Source: Gammaproteobacteria bacterium (GTDB lineage Bacteria; Pseudomonadota; Gammaproteobacteria; Arenicellales; JAHEKD01). Taken from it: a stretch of 7,084 bases of DNA. The DNA is taken from assembly GCA_024638545.1 (NCBI GenBank), contig JAHEKD010000128.1, positions 1-7,084 on the forward strand. Direction: 5' to 3'. Positions 1 through 5,614 of the stretch are shown here, in pieces. A model generated the notes under the pieces. That model saw nothing but the letters and a program-made list of their open reading frames with translations, had not been told where the DNA came from and did no database searches. A program made the translations under genes and the position numbers. Numbering within the stretch: position 1 is the first letter of the stretch; each line of letters opens with the position of its first letter.

Positions 1-872
1 ATACCGGCGGTGGAATCGAGCAGATTATTACTAAATATCAGCAGGCCGTGCTGAGCGGCGCCCAGGTCATCGTCGGGCCTCTTGGCAATGCTGCCGTTAA
101 TCATCTGCTGCAGAGCAGTGAAATTGTCAAGCCGACGATCCTGCTGGGCGCAAAAACGCCATCAACAGCAGCTGTAGAGTATTCCGCAAACACCTTCCTG
201 TTTTCACTTGATCCTGAGCATGAAGCCAGGACACTGGCCCAACAGGCTTATGATCGTGGCTATACACGAATCGGCATACTCTATCCTGATTCCAGCCGCG
301 GAAAACGCCTGAACAGTGCATTTGTGCAAACCTGGCGTAATCTTGGCGGGACAGTAACAGCGTCGATTGTCTATTCACGTGATCTGTACGAAGCCGGCGA
401 ACCTGTCGAACGTCTGCTCGGCTCTGGCGGCGCGTCAGCCGATGCGATATTTCTGGCATCGAACGCGCAGCAAGGCCGGCTGCTAAGCCAGTCAATTATT
501 AAACAACTGCCCGATATTGCAATCTTCGCCACTTCGTCAATTTACTCAGGTGAGCCGGAGCCAACGCGAGACTTTGTGCTTAATAACGTGATTTTCTCGG
601 ATATGCCGTGGATGATTGAGGGTTTTTCACAAGCTCAATATACAAAACAGCAGCTGCAGGCTGACCAGCAAACAGCCTCAAACTCATTAAGCCGGTACTT
701 CGCTTTCGGTGTCGACGCCTATTCACTCGCATCAAAATTACCGCAGTTCATGGATCAAAATAATGCCTACATAAGCGGCGTCACCGGTAACATACAGCTA
801 AGCGGTGATATGTTTGTCCTGACGATGCCGTTAATCCAGTTCGTTGAGGGTGTGCCATACCCTGTTAATTAA
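1..872 (+). CDS. lpoA: LpoA, outer-membrane lipoprotein activator of PBP1A (3' part)
   Basis: The reading frame is open from base 3 to a TAA at 870-872. It shows 289 C-terminal residues; the signal peptide, lipid-attachment Cys and N-terminal TPR-like domain lie outside the window. LpoA is anchored in the outer membrane and reaches through the peptidoglycan to stimulate the bifunctional synthase PBP1A. The visible part corresponds to the C-terminal domain with a periplasmic-binding-protein fold. Recognisable family stretches are AQVIVGPL near the left edge, LDPEHEART, the Rossmann-like RIGILYPDSSRGKRL, FATSSIYSG, and the closing YFAFGVDAYSLA, GVTGNIQLS and PLIQFVEG. The downstream order yraN, SIS protein, dolP is the conserved yraM locus order, which supports the assignment independently of sequence similarity. 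A 28-nt gap separates it from the preferred yraN start, so co-transcription is likely. Confidence 0.9.
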   Translation, partial: TGGGIEQIITKYQQAVLSGAQVIVGPLGNAAVNHLLQSSEIVKPTILLGAKTPSTAAVEYSANTFLFSLDPEHEARTLAQQAYDRGYTRIGILYPDSSRGKRLNSAFVQTWRNLGGTVTASIVYSRDLYEAGEPVERLLGSGGASADAIFLASNAQQGRLLSQSIIKQLPDIAIFATSSIYSGEPEPTRDFVLNNVIFSDMPWMIEGFSQAQYTKQQLQADQQTASNSLSRYFAFGVDAYSLASKLPQFMDQNNAYISGVTGNIQLSGDMFVLTMPLIQFVEGVPYPVN

Positions 873-900
873 TAGCTGTCAGGTCAGAGTCTGCACAATT

Positions 901-1281
901 TTGTTTAAAAATCCTCCCCAACACCTTGCCGCGGGCAAAATAGCAGAAACTATTGCCAAGAAATATTTAACTTCAAAGGGCCTTGAACTGATTGAAAGAA
1001 ATTTCAGGACAAAAAACGGGGAAATCGATTTGATTATGCGCGATGGTCTGACAATCGTCTTCGTTGAAGTTCGGTACCGGAAAAATACCCGTTTTGGATT
1101 GCCCCATGAAACGGTGACAATTAAAAAGCAGCGTAAAATCCTTAAGGCTGCACAACTGTACCTCATCGAGAAGCATTTATTTGATGAGCATGAATGTCGG
1201 TTCGACATTGTGGCGATTCACGGTACAATACCGAATCACAACATCAACTGGATAACCGACGCATTTTACGCGCAGATATGA
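901..1281 (+). CDS. yraN: YraN family (UPF0102) nuclease-fold protein
   Basis: This 126-residue protein of the YraN/UPF0102 family has the usual length. The family has a restriction-endonuclease-like fold, and its cellular role is not settled. Family signatures are seen: GEIDLIMRDG (residues 40-49), VFVEVRYR (53-60), the basic KKQRKILKAAQLYL segment and CRFDIVA (99-105). E41, D43 and E56 sit where the D-ExK nuclease core would be, with Arg58 in place of Lys. The start is uncertain. TTG at 901 gives the family-like N-terminus, with a weak AGAG 11 nt upstream. A longer form from TTG at 844 would overlap lpoA and add 19 residues that look unlike the family. No ATG is available. Its stop overlaps the next gene as ATGA (1278-1281), indicating translational coupling. 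Confidence 0.88.
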   Translation: MFKNPPQHLAAGKIAETIAKKYLTSKGLELIERNFRTKNGEIDLIMRDGLTIVFVEVRYRKNTRFGLPHETVTIKKQRKILKAAQLYLIEKHLFDEHECRFDIVAIHGTIPNHNINWITDAFYAQI

Positions 1282-1871
1282 GCAATCCCACGAGCAAGCA
1301 GATCTCAGAAATTTTCAACAACTGTATCCAATGCCTCCAACGAAGTTCGGTCGAACTCTCAGCTGATATCCAGGCGGCTGCAGATTTAATGGTAGACTCG
1401 CTCAAGCGGGGAAACAAAATCCTTGCATGCGGTAACGGCGGCTCGGCTGCAGATGCAATGCACTTCAGCGCGGAGTTGCTCAATCGGTTTGTTGTGGAGC
1501 GGCGCCCTTTGCCGGCGGTCACACTCGCTGCAGATACCGGCACCATTACCGCGATTGCCAATGACTACCACTATAACCAGGTATTTTCCAAACAGGTTCA
1601 CGCACTCGGGCAACCCGGCGACGTTCTCCTGGCCATCAGCACCTCCGGAAATTCGGCCAACATCATAAATGCCGTCACTGCCGCACATGCGCAACAAATG
1701 AGGGTAGTTACGCTCACGGGAAATGGCGGTGGCAGGCTTGGTGAAATCACTGCCACAGCAGATATCAATATCGCCGTGTCATCTACAGAGACTGCCAGGA
1801 TTCAGGAAGTTCACGGCTTAGCCATACACTGCTTTTGTGAGATTATCGATCAACATTTTGCTTTAACTTAG
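1278..1871 (+). CDS. gmhA: SIS-domain protein, probable sedoheptulose-7-phosphate isomerase at the diaA locus
   Basis: This 197-residue single-SIS-domain protein starts at an ATG overlapping the yraN stop (ATGA). Phosphosugar-binding motifs are CGNGGSAADAMHF (residues 51-63) and STSGNSANI (121-129), with TARIQEVHGLAIH (172-184) near the end. By position it equals E. coli yraO/diaA, whose product binds DnaA. Against E. coli GmhA as I recall it, E66 aligns with catalytic Glu65, Q176 with Gln172 and H184 with catalytic His180. DiaA has Ser and Asn at the Glu65 and His180 positions. Retention of both residues, and rfaE2 two genes downstream, favour a true GmhA that converts sedoheptulose 7-phosphate to D-glycero-D-manno-heptose 7-phosphate in ADP-heptose synthesis. 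A DnaA-related role, alone or in addition, cannot be excluded. The SIS fold is certain; the choice between GmhA and DiaA is inference. Confidence 0.85.
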   Translation: MSNPTSKQISEIFNNCIQCLQRSSVELSADIQAAADLMVDSLKRGNKILACGNGGSAADAMHFSAELLNRFVVERRPLPAVTLAADTGTITAIANDYHYNQVFSKQVHALGQPGDVLLAISTSGNSANIINAVTAAHAQQMRVVTLTGNGGGRLGEITATADINIAVSSTETARIQEVHGLAIHCFCEIIDQHFALT

Positions 1872-1887
1872 GAGTACATAGTTTACA

Positions 1888-2490
1888 ATGACGAAAATTA
1901 GAACGTTTAAAATAGTAATTTTGACGGTCATGCTGACTACATCCATGACCTCAATCTTAAGCGGCTGTATCTATGTCGCTGCCACAGCTGCTGCTGTTAC
2001 CGCGATTGATATAACAAGGGACAGGCGCACTACCGGCAGCTACATTGATGATCAACTCATTGAATCCAAGGCTAAATTTGAACTGCTTTCCAATGAGCAA
2101 CTTAAAGACACCACACATTTTAACGTGACCAGCATGAATGGGGTTGTTTTGCTGACCGGCGAAGCGCCTCAACCTGAACAACGCACGCTTGCAGTAAATA
2201 TTACTCAGGATATTCCCCAGGTGCGCCAGGTGGTCAACGAAGTCAGAATCGCAGGAAAATCGAATTTGGGGAGCCGATCAAACGATGCGTGGTTAACCAG
2301 CAAAGTAAAAGTAAAGCTGTTTGACGCCGATAATCTGGACGCAACCCGTATAAAAGTCGTTACAGAGGCAGGTATTGTCTACCTGATGGGCCTGGTATCG
2401 CGAATTGAAGGTGACAGTGCGGCACAAGCCGCACGAACAGTTTCTGGCGTTCAACGGGTCGTAAAAGTATTCGAATATATTGACCAGTAA
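1888..2490 (+). CDS. dolP: DolP (YraP) double-BON-domain outer-membrane lipoprotein
   Basis: This 200-residue lipoprotein begins with a signal peptide: basic start MTKIR, hydrophobic core, then lipobox LSGC with the acylated Cys at 27. Residue +2 is Ile, not Asp, so sorting to the outer membrane is expected. Two BON domains follow, about residues 53-122 and 132-199. Each carries the typical Gly-containing strand pair (NGVVLLTGEA at 84-93; AGIVYLMGLV at 161-170), and SNDAWLTSKVK links them. In E. coli DolP supports outer-membrane integrity, binds anionic lipid and affects BamA. The length and the RxxxG-x-x-xDD segment after the lipobox agree with the family. ATG 1888 has a GGAG at 1871-1874, 13 nt upstream, which is long but acceptable. 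The gap to the isomerase gene is 16 nt. The last codons overlap the rfaE2 start. Confidence 0.93.
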   Translation: MTKIRTFKIVILTVMLTTSMTSILSGCIYVAATAAAVTAIDITRDRRTTGSYIDDQLIESKAKFELLSNEQLKDTTHFNVTSMNGVVLLTGEAPQPEQRTLAVNITQDIPQVRQVVNEVRIAGKSNLGSRSNDAWLTSKVKVKLFDADNLDATRIKVVTEAGIVYLMGLVSRIEGDSAAQAARTVSGVQRVVKVFEYIDQ

Positions 2491-2959
2491 AATTTTATCT
2501 GTCGAAAATCTGGCAGAACATTCTGAATTTGAACGACCGTTAGTATTTACTAACGGTTGTTTTGATATTATCCACCGTGGCCATGTTGATTATCTTTACC
2601 GCGCAGCCGCTGAGGGTGAAACCCTGATCATCGGCGTTAACACGGATGATTCAGTCCGTCGCCAGAACAAATCCCCGGAAAGGCCGATTAACAGCCTTGA
2701 GGACCGACTGGCCGTGCTTGGCGCACTGGAAATGGTTGATTACGTTATCGCTTTCGATGAAGACACACCATTTTCACTCATACAGCAACTCAAACCTGAT
2801 GTTCTGGTCAAGGGTGGAGACTGGCCGCTTGAAAAAATAGTGGGCAGTGATCTCGTCCGGTCGGCCGGCGGCAGGGTGATGAGCATTGAATTTAACTTTG
2901 ACCGCTCGACAACGGCACTGATAGAGAAAATCAGAAAATCAGCCAGCGTCGATGGCTGA
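2480..2959 (+). CDS. rfaE2: RfaE2, D-glycero-beta-D-manno-heptose 1-phosphate adenylyltransferase (stand-alone)
   Basis: This 159-residue cytidylyltransferase-fold protein corresponds to the C-terminal domain of bifunctional HldE. Seen: FTNGCFDIIHRGH (residues 23-35) with the HxGH nucleotidyltransferase motif at H32-H35, the GVNTDDSV segment (52-59), VKGGDW (110-115) and RSTTALIEKI (142-151). It transfers AMP from ATP to heptose 1-phosphate, giving ADP-glycero-manno-heptose for the LPS inner core. The kinase domain (RfaE1/HldA) is not fused and is not in the window. The start is the TTG at 2480, inside the last codons of dolP (11-nt overlap) with no clear Shine-Dalgarno. No ATG or GTG lies before the conserved FTNGCFD, so this start is well supported and translation probably depends on dolP. 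The 3' end overlaps the convergent transglycosylase gene by 29 bp. Confidence 0.92.
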   Translation: MTSKILSVENLAEHSEFERPLVFTNGCFDIIHRGHVDYLYRAAAEGETLIIGVNTDDSVRRQNKSPERPINSLEDRLAVLGALEMVDYVIAFDEDTPFSLIQQLKPDVLVKGGDWPLEKIVGSDLVRSAGGRVMSIEFNFDRSTTALIEKIRKSASVDG

Positions 2960-3575
2960 GCTCCTTTTCACAGGTTTGCAGCTGAGCCGCATAGCTGGCA
3001 GAGCGGTTCTGCACTTTTTCGGCGACCGCAACTAACCACTTTTTATTCATGTAGGTACCGCTTGCATAACCTCCCACTCCCTCATGATAAGCAAGATAGT
3101 GATGGCTTACATTTTCAACCGGTATATTCAACTTCGAGCGTGTGCCGTGAATGTACCAGCCAATAAAATCAGCAGCATCACCAAAATCATCGCGGTCTGC
3201 AAATCGGTTTTTTGTGGCATCCCGATAGTTGCGCCAGGTCGTATCCAGTGCCTGTGGATATCCGTATGCTGAGGAAGGCCGGAAGGTGGGGATCAACCCG
3301 AACAGCCTTTTTCGTGGCGGTCTGGCCCTGGCATTAAACCTCGACTCCTGGTGAATAAATGCCAGGATAGTATATTTTGGCACATTCCACTGCTGACCGG
3401 CTTTGTCGAGCCCCTTATACCAGCTGCGTTTATTTGATAACAAATCACAGGCATTATTAATATCACCAACGTATCCCAGGCAGCCGGTGACGGCCACCGT
3501 GACAGCTATTATGTATAGATTTCGTAGGCTATTAAAAGCCTTGTTGTGAGTGATGTACGCACCACATCCGTGCAT
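2931..3575 (-). CDS. SLT-domain lytic transglycosylase, probable lipoprotein
   Basis: This 214-residue protein has an SLT (lysozyme-like) fold. The N-terminus carries a hydrophobic run (about residues 20-30) ending in VTGC, a lipobox with Cys32 as the likely lipid-attachment site. The catalytic Glu is probably E77 in FIHQESRF (residues 74-80). PPRKRLFGLIPTFRPSSAYGYPQALDTTW (86-114) and AYHEGVG (162-168) are the other family blocks. Such enzymes cleave the MurNAc-GlcNAc bond of peptidoglycan and form 1,6-anhydro-MurNAc ends. I recognise the family from gammaproteobacterial lipoproteins but know no gene symbol. Cys43 and Cys202 could form a periplasmic disulfide. The ATG at 3575 lies 5 nt after the rppH stop without a clear Shine-Dalgarno, so coupling to rppH is likely. 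The final 12 residues after Cys202 lie largely in the antisense overlap with rfaE2 and may be non-essential. Confidence 0.83.
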   Translation of the reverse strand: MHGCGAYITHNKAFNSLRNLYIIAVTVAVTGCLGYVGDINNACDLLSNKRSWYKGLDKAGQQWNVPKYTILAFIHQESRFNARARPPRKRLFGLIPTFRPSSAYGYPQALDTTWRNYRDATKNRFADRDDFGDAADFIGWYIHGTRSKLNIPVENVSHHYLAYHEGVGGYASGTYMNKKWLVAVAEKVQNRSASYAAQLQTCEKELSHRRWLIF

Positions 3576-3580
3576 ATGAA

Positions 3581-4090
3581 TCAGTATTTCAGATTTGATA
3601 GATAGGGTTCAAGTTCCGTGAGCGCTGATTGGTAGACTGTGCGTTTAAAGCCGACAATATTCTCCGCAGGCTCCCAGTAATCGACCCATTTCCATTGATC
3701 AAATTCGGGTTCACTACCGGCATCCAGACAGACATCGCTGTCGCATCCGAGGAATTTAAATAAAAACCAGATCTGTTTCTGGCCCTTGATCGGGCTTCGC
3801 CTGAACTGATTGGCTTTTAATCTGTAAGGCAAGTCATAGTGAAGCCACCGGCTTGTATTGCCGATCAACTGCACGTGTGATGAGGTCACCCCAATCTCCT
3901 CCTGCAGCTCTCTGTATGCGGCTTGCAAAACGGTCTCTTCAGGCTCGATGCCGCCCTGCGGAAACTGCCAGCCGTCGTGCTTGGTTCTTCTCGCCCATAA
4001 AACTCGACGACTGGGGTTGGAAAGTATTATGCCTACATTGGGTCGGTATCCATCCTTAACGAATTCACATTGTTGATTTATATTTATCAT
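3581..4090 (-). CDS. rppH: RppH, RNA 5'-pyrophosphohydrolase (Nudix)
   Basis: This 169-residue Nudix hydrolase removes pyrophosphate from the 5' end of mRNA, which triggers RNase E-dependent decay. The Nudix box G-x5-E-x7-RE-x2-EE-x-G is complete from G46 to G67, with the metal-binding glutamates E61, E64 and E65. RppH-specific blocks are DGYRPNVGI (residues 13-21), WQFPQGGI (41-48), GQKQIWFLFKF, EFDQWKWVDYWEP and VGFKRTVY. The ATG at 4090 is preceded directly by an in-frame TGA, so it is the furthest possible start. It adds about ten residues before the usual N-terminus near DGYRPN; no alternative start codon lies between them. No good Shine-Dalgarno is visible. It heads a two-gene unit with the transglycosylase. 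Confidence 0.94.
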   Translation of the reverse strand: MININQQCEFVKDGYRPNVGIILSNPSRRVLWARRTKHDGWQFPQGGIEPEETVLQAAYRELQEEIGVTSSHVQLIGNTSRWLHYDLPYRLKANQFRRSPIKGQKQIWFLFKFLGCDSDVCLDAGSEPEFDQWKWVDYWEPAENIVGFKRTVYQSALTELEPYLSNLKY

Positions 4091-4146
4091 TCAATACACA
4101 GCTAGCGCTACATGCTAATTCTTTATAATTGATAAGATCAGTCTAG

Positions 4147-4174
4147 ATTCTACATTATTCATAAAAGACAGCAA
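4147..4174 (-). promoter_or_regulatory. Possible sigma-70 promoter for rppH and the transglycosylase gene
   Basis: On the - strand, TTGCTG (4174-4169) and TAGAAT (4152-4147) are separated by 16 nt. The -10 element matches the consensus at five of six positions, the -35 at three of six. It would give a leader of roughly 50 nt before the rppH ATG. The surrounding region is AT-rich, so chance matches are common and this call is weak. Confidence 0.3.
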
Positions 4175-4255
4175 CGTATCTGTAAGTAATATCAATCAGG
4201 CAGGTGCACGCCATCAGTCGATCTTTCACGCTGCCGCAGGCTACTATTCTTTTAA

Positions 4256-4283
4256 AATCTTTGTGCCAAATTCAACAAAGATT
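4256..4283. repeat. 9-bp inverted repeat with 10-nt spacer
   Basis: The arms AATCTTTGT (4256-4264) and ACAAAGATT (4275-4283) are perfect reverse complements around a 10-nt spacer. Read on the - strand, the stem is followed by TTTTAAAA, which resembles a poor terminator tail; the stem itself is AT-rich. It could be an operator for a dimeric regulator, a weak hairpin in a transcript, or chance in AT-rich DNA. Confidence 0.45.
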
Positions 4284-4352
4284 CATCATTCATTAATTGC
4301 CTATTAAGCTGCACATTACAATACTACGGGCTATGAAATACATATAACAAAA

Positions 4353-4478
4353 ATGGGAATGAACAAGCGAATTTTGAGCACAATCCGAATAATATTCGGA
4401 ATTCTGGCGTTAGGTTATCTGATCTGGCTGATACAAAGCGGGGAGATGAATAGCGTATTCACAAATTATTGGCTTTAA
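4353..4478 (+). CDS. Possible 41-residue single-pass membrane protein or gene remnant
   Basis: I do not recognise this ORF. ATG 4353 (or ATG 4359, two codons in) to TAA 4476-4478 encodes 41 residues. A basic start with MNKR is followed by a hydrophobic segment of about 18 residues including IIFGILALGYLIWLI (residues 13-27), then a polar tail ending NYWL. This is the layout of a small inner-membrane protein, N-terminus in. No convincing Shine-Dalgarno precedes either ATG. A second frame, open from 4454 to a TAA at 4535-4537, reads ...LALNPDAIVNANFALLAGL, which looks protein-like and would join by a -1 shift. That raises the alternative of a decayed gene whose N-terminus remains. AT-rich DNA often yields short hydrophobic frames by chance, so confidence is low. 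Confidence 0.3.
   Translation: MGMNKRILSTIRIIFGILALGYLIWLIQSGEMNSVFTNYWL
4384..4400. repeat. 7-bp inverted repeat, spacer 3
   Basis: TCCGAAT (4384-4390) and ATTCGGA (4394-4400) form a perfect inverted repeat around a 3-nt centre. It lies within the possible small membrane ORF. It has operator-like geometry, but no promoter is seen beside it and no second copy was found in the window. Confidence 0.35.
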
Positions 4479-4615
4479 ATCCAGACGCTATTGTCAACGC
4501 CAACTTTGCTCTGCTGGCTGGTTTGCGCAAATGGTAATTAGAATCATGGCATATTAAAAATACGGTAAATTTTCCCATTCAGCCATGCAGTGAGTGGTTG
4601 TTCATCGAATTTCAC

Positions 4616-4951
4616 TTAGATGCAGTGCGCAGGTTTTGGTAACCCGGCATAGCGGGTCGCCTGTTTGGCCGGACCATAGGGGAATAAATCATAAAGATGC
4701 TGGCTGTTCGCCTGCTCGGGTCCAATAACCTTGCGTAATGCTTTTATAAATACCCGCATCGCTGGCGAGTGCTCATAATCTTCATAATACTCCCTTAAAA
4801 AGCGAATAATCTTCCAGTGTGTTTCAGTGAGCGGGCAATGGTCCGCTTCCGCCATATGAATGCATACGGCTTCGGACCAGTCGTGACGGTCGATTAGATA
4901 CCCCTCTTTATCGACCTCAATTTTCCTGCCGTCAACTTCAATAAAGTTCAT
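4616..4951 (-). CDS. tusE: TusE, DsrC-family sulfur carrier of the tRNA 2-thiouridine relay
   Basis: This 111-residue DsrC/TusE-family protein is last in the tus operon. Family blocks are DRHDWSEAV (residues 21-29), LTETHWKIIRFLREYY (41-56), and the C-terminal arm with LYDLFPYGPAKQAT (86-99) and GLPKPAHCI (103-111). Cys110, the penultimate residue, is the conserved sulfur-carrying Cys. The second arm Cys of dissimilatory DsrC, 11 residues earlier, is Thr99 here, as in E. coli TusE. It therefore should accept persulfide sulfur from TusBCD and pass it to MnmA for s2U34 of tRNA, and cannot form the two-Cys trisulfide of DsrC. Two further Cys (30, 39) are not part of the arm. The ATG overlaps the tusB stop by one base (TAATG), a clear coupling arrangement. 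Confidence 0.93.
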   Translation of the reverse strand: MNFIEVDGRKIEVDKEGYLIDRHDWSEAVCIHMAEADHCPLTETHWKIIRFLREYYEDYEHSPAMRVFIKALRKVIGPEQANSQHLYDLFPYGPAKQATRYAGLPKPAHCI

Positions 4952-5250
4952 TACCAGCTCATACAGACGTCAAATTTCGCCGTTAAATCCACAAAACCAT
5001 CATAATCAACTGCATTGACAAAGTCTAATGTGCCTTGCGGTTCGAAGCCCCGCGCCTGTAAATCCGGAATCAACACGTATAGCCCTGCAGTTGTTTTTGC
5101 CAGCAACGACTGATTTGCAGCCGTCGGTAATGTACTGTAGACGCCATCCTCGATGAACAGGATTGCATCTGTTTCTGCCATCAATTCAAGCGGGTTAGGC
5201 GCGGACCGCGAAGCGAGGCTGCTATTGACGATATGCAGAATGGTATTCAT
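4951..5250 (-). CDS. tusB: TusB (DsrH family), subunit of the TusBCD sulfurtransferase
   Basis: This 99-residue DsrH/TusB-family protein is close to the usual 95-100 residues. It begins MNTILHIVNSS, has the conserved LFIEDGVY core (residues 31-38) and YVLIPDLQARGF (58-69), and ends VDYDGFVDLTAKFDVCMSW, the typical C-terminus with the final Trp. TusB forms the hetero-hexamer with TusC and TusD that relays sulfur from TusA to TusE. The Cys found near residue 20 in DsrH of some sulfur oxidisers is absent; the only Cys is C96. The ATG follows the tusC TAA by one base. The Shine-Dalgarno is weak (AGGA about 20 nt upstream), so it is probably translated by coupling. Confidence 0.91.
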   Translation of the reverse strand: MNTILHIVNSSLASRSAPNPLELMAETDAILFIEDGVYSTLPTAANQSLLAKTTAGLYVLIPDLQARGFEPQGTLDFVNAVDYDGFVDLTAKFDVCMSW

Positions 5251-5251
5251 G

Positions 5252-5614
5252 TTAATTGTTTATGATGACATCCTGCTCGTGCAGCAGCGTTTGAATTTGA
5301 GAAAAATCAATCACGGCCACCGGGATCAGCAGATCTTCGGTGTACAGCGCCCTTTCGTTCATTGAGTCTCGATCGACAAAAATGTTCTCGATGTCATAAT
5401 ATTGTTCAAGCGCCAGGTATTGCTTGGAAAAATTATAAAATCCGATTGCCTGGGTTTGCTGGTTTTTCACTAAATTAAACACCCCGTTACCTAAGTACAG
5501 CATCGACACCTTCAGCTCGAAAGCACCGAACACCATCGCCATTTGCAGTTTTTCCTGGCTAAAGACGGTGCCGTGAGGCGCCTGCTGATTGACAAAGAGG
5601 ATATTTTTAGCCAC
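5252..5614 (-). CDS. tusC: TusC (DsrF family), subunit of the TusBCD sulfurtransferase
   Basis: This is a 120-residue DsrF/TusC-family protein. The start of the family fold is seen as KNILFVNQQAPHG, followed by LGNGVFNLV and YDIENIFVDRDSMNERAL, and it closes with EQDVIINN. There is no Cys, consistent with a structural role in TusBCD; the active Cys is on TusD. GTG at 5614 is preferred because it gives the family-like N-terminus and overlaps the tusD stop by 8 nt (GTGGCTAA). A TTG four codons upstream (5626) is the longer alternative and would add MGAA. No ATG is available. Its translation is probably coupled to tusD. Confidence 0.9.
   Translation of the reverse strand: MAKNILFVNQQAPHGTVFSQEKLQMAMVFGAFELKVSMLYLGNGVFNLVKNQQTQAIGFYNFSKQYLALEQYYDIENIFVDRDSMNERALYTEDLLIPVAVIDFSQIQTLLHEQDVIINN

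Larger units (their letters stand above)
4091..4615. other. 525-nt intergenic region between rppH and tusE
   Basis: No recognised gene lies here. The region is AT-rich compared with its flanks and is bounded by the start of rppH and the end of the tus operon, both on the - strand. It therefore has to hold the rppH promoter and whatever ends tus transcription. It contains a 9-bp inverted repeat (4256-4283), a 7-bp inverted repeat (4384-4400) and a possible 41-codon membrane-protein ORF on the + strand (4353-4478). I see no GC-rich hairpin with a T-run, so no confident Rho-independent terminator for tusE. No tRNA cloverleaf is visible. Confidence 0.6.

Noticed and set aside
127..495. 122-codon ORF on the - strand inside lpoA
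   Set aside because: It lies fully within the well-supported LpoA frame and has a low-complexity Arg-rich translation typical of an antisense shadow.
1386..1697. 103-codon - strand ORF inside the SIS isomerase gene
   Set aside because: The opposite strand carries complete SIS motifs; the antisense product shows no recognisable domain.
1800..1887. Sigma-E-type promoter upstream of dolP
   Set aside because: GGAAGTT is present near 1803, but no matching -10 follows at the expected spacing.
2480..2959. Truncated bifunctional hldE
   Set aside because: The dolP gene directly precedes it with its stop intact, and 159 residues is the normal length of stand-alone RfaE2, so no kinase domain has been lost here.
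4204..4296. 30-codon GTG ORF on the + strand in the rppH-tusE gap
   Set aside because: It has only a partial purine-rich site upstream and no recognisable feature in the peptide; chance is sufficient.
4091..4615. tRNA, CRISPR array or mobile element in the long gap
   Set aside because: There is no cloverleaf, no regularly spaced direct repeats, no transposase remnant and no terminal inverted repeats with a target duplication.
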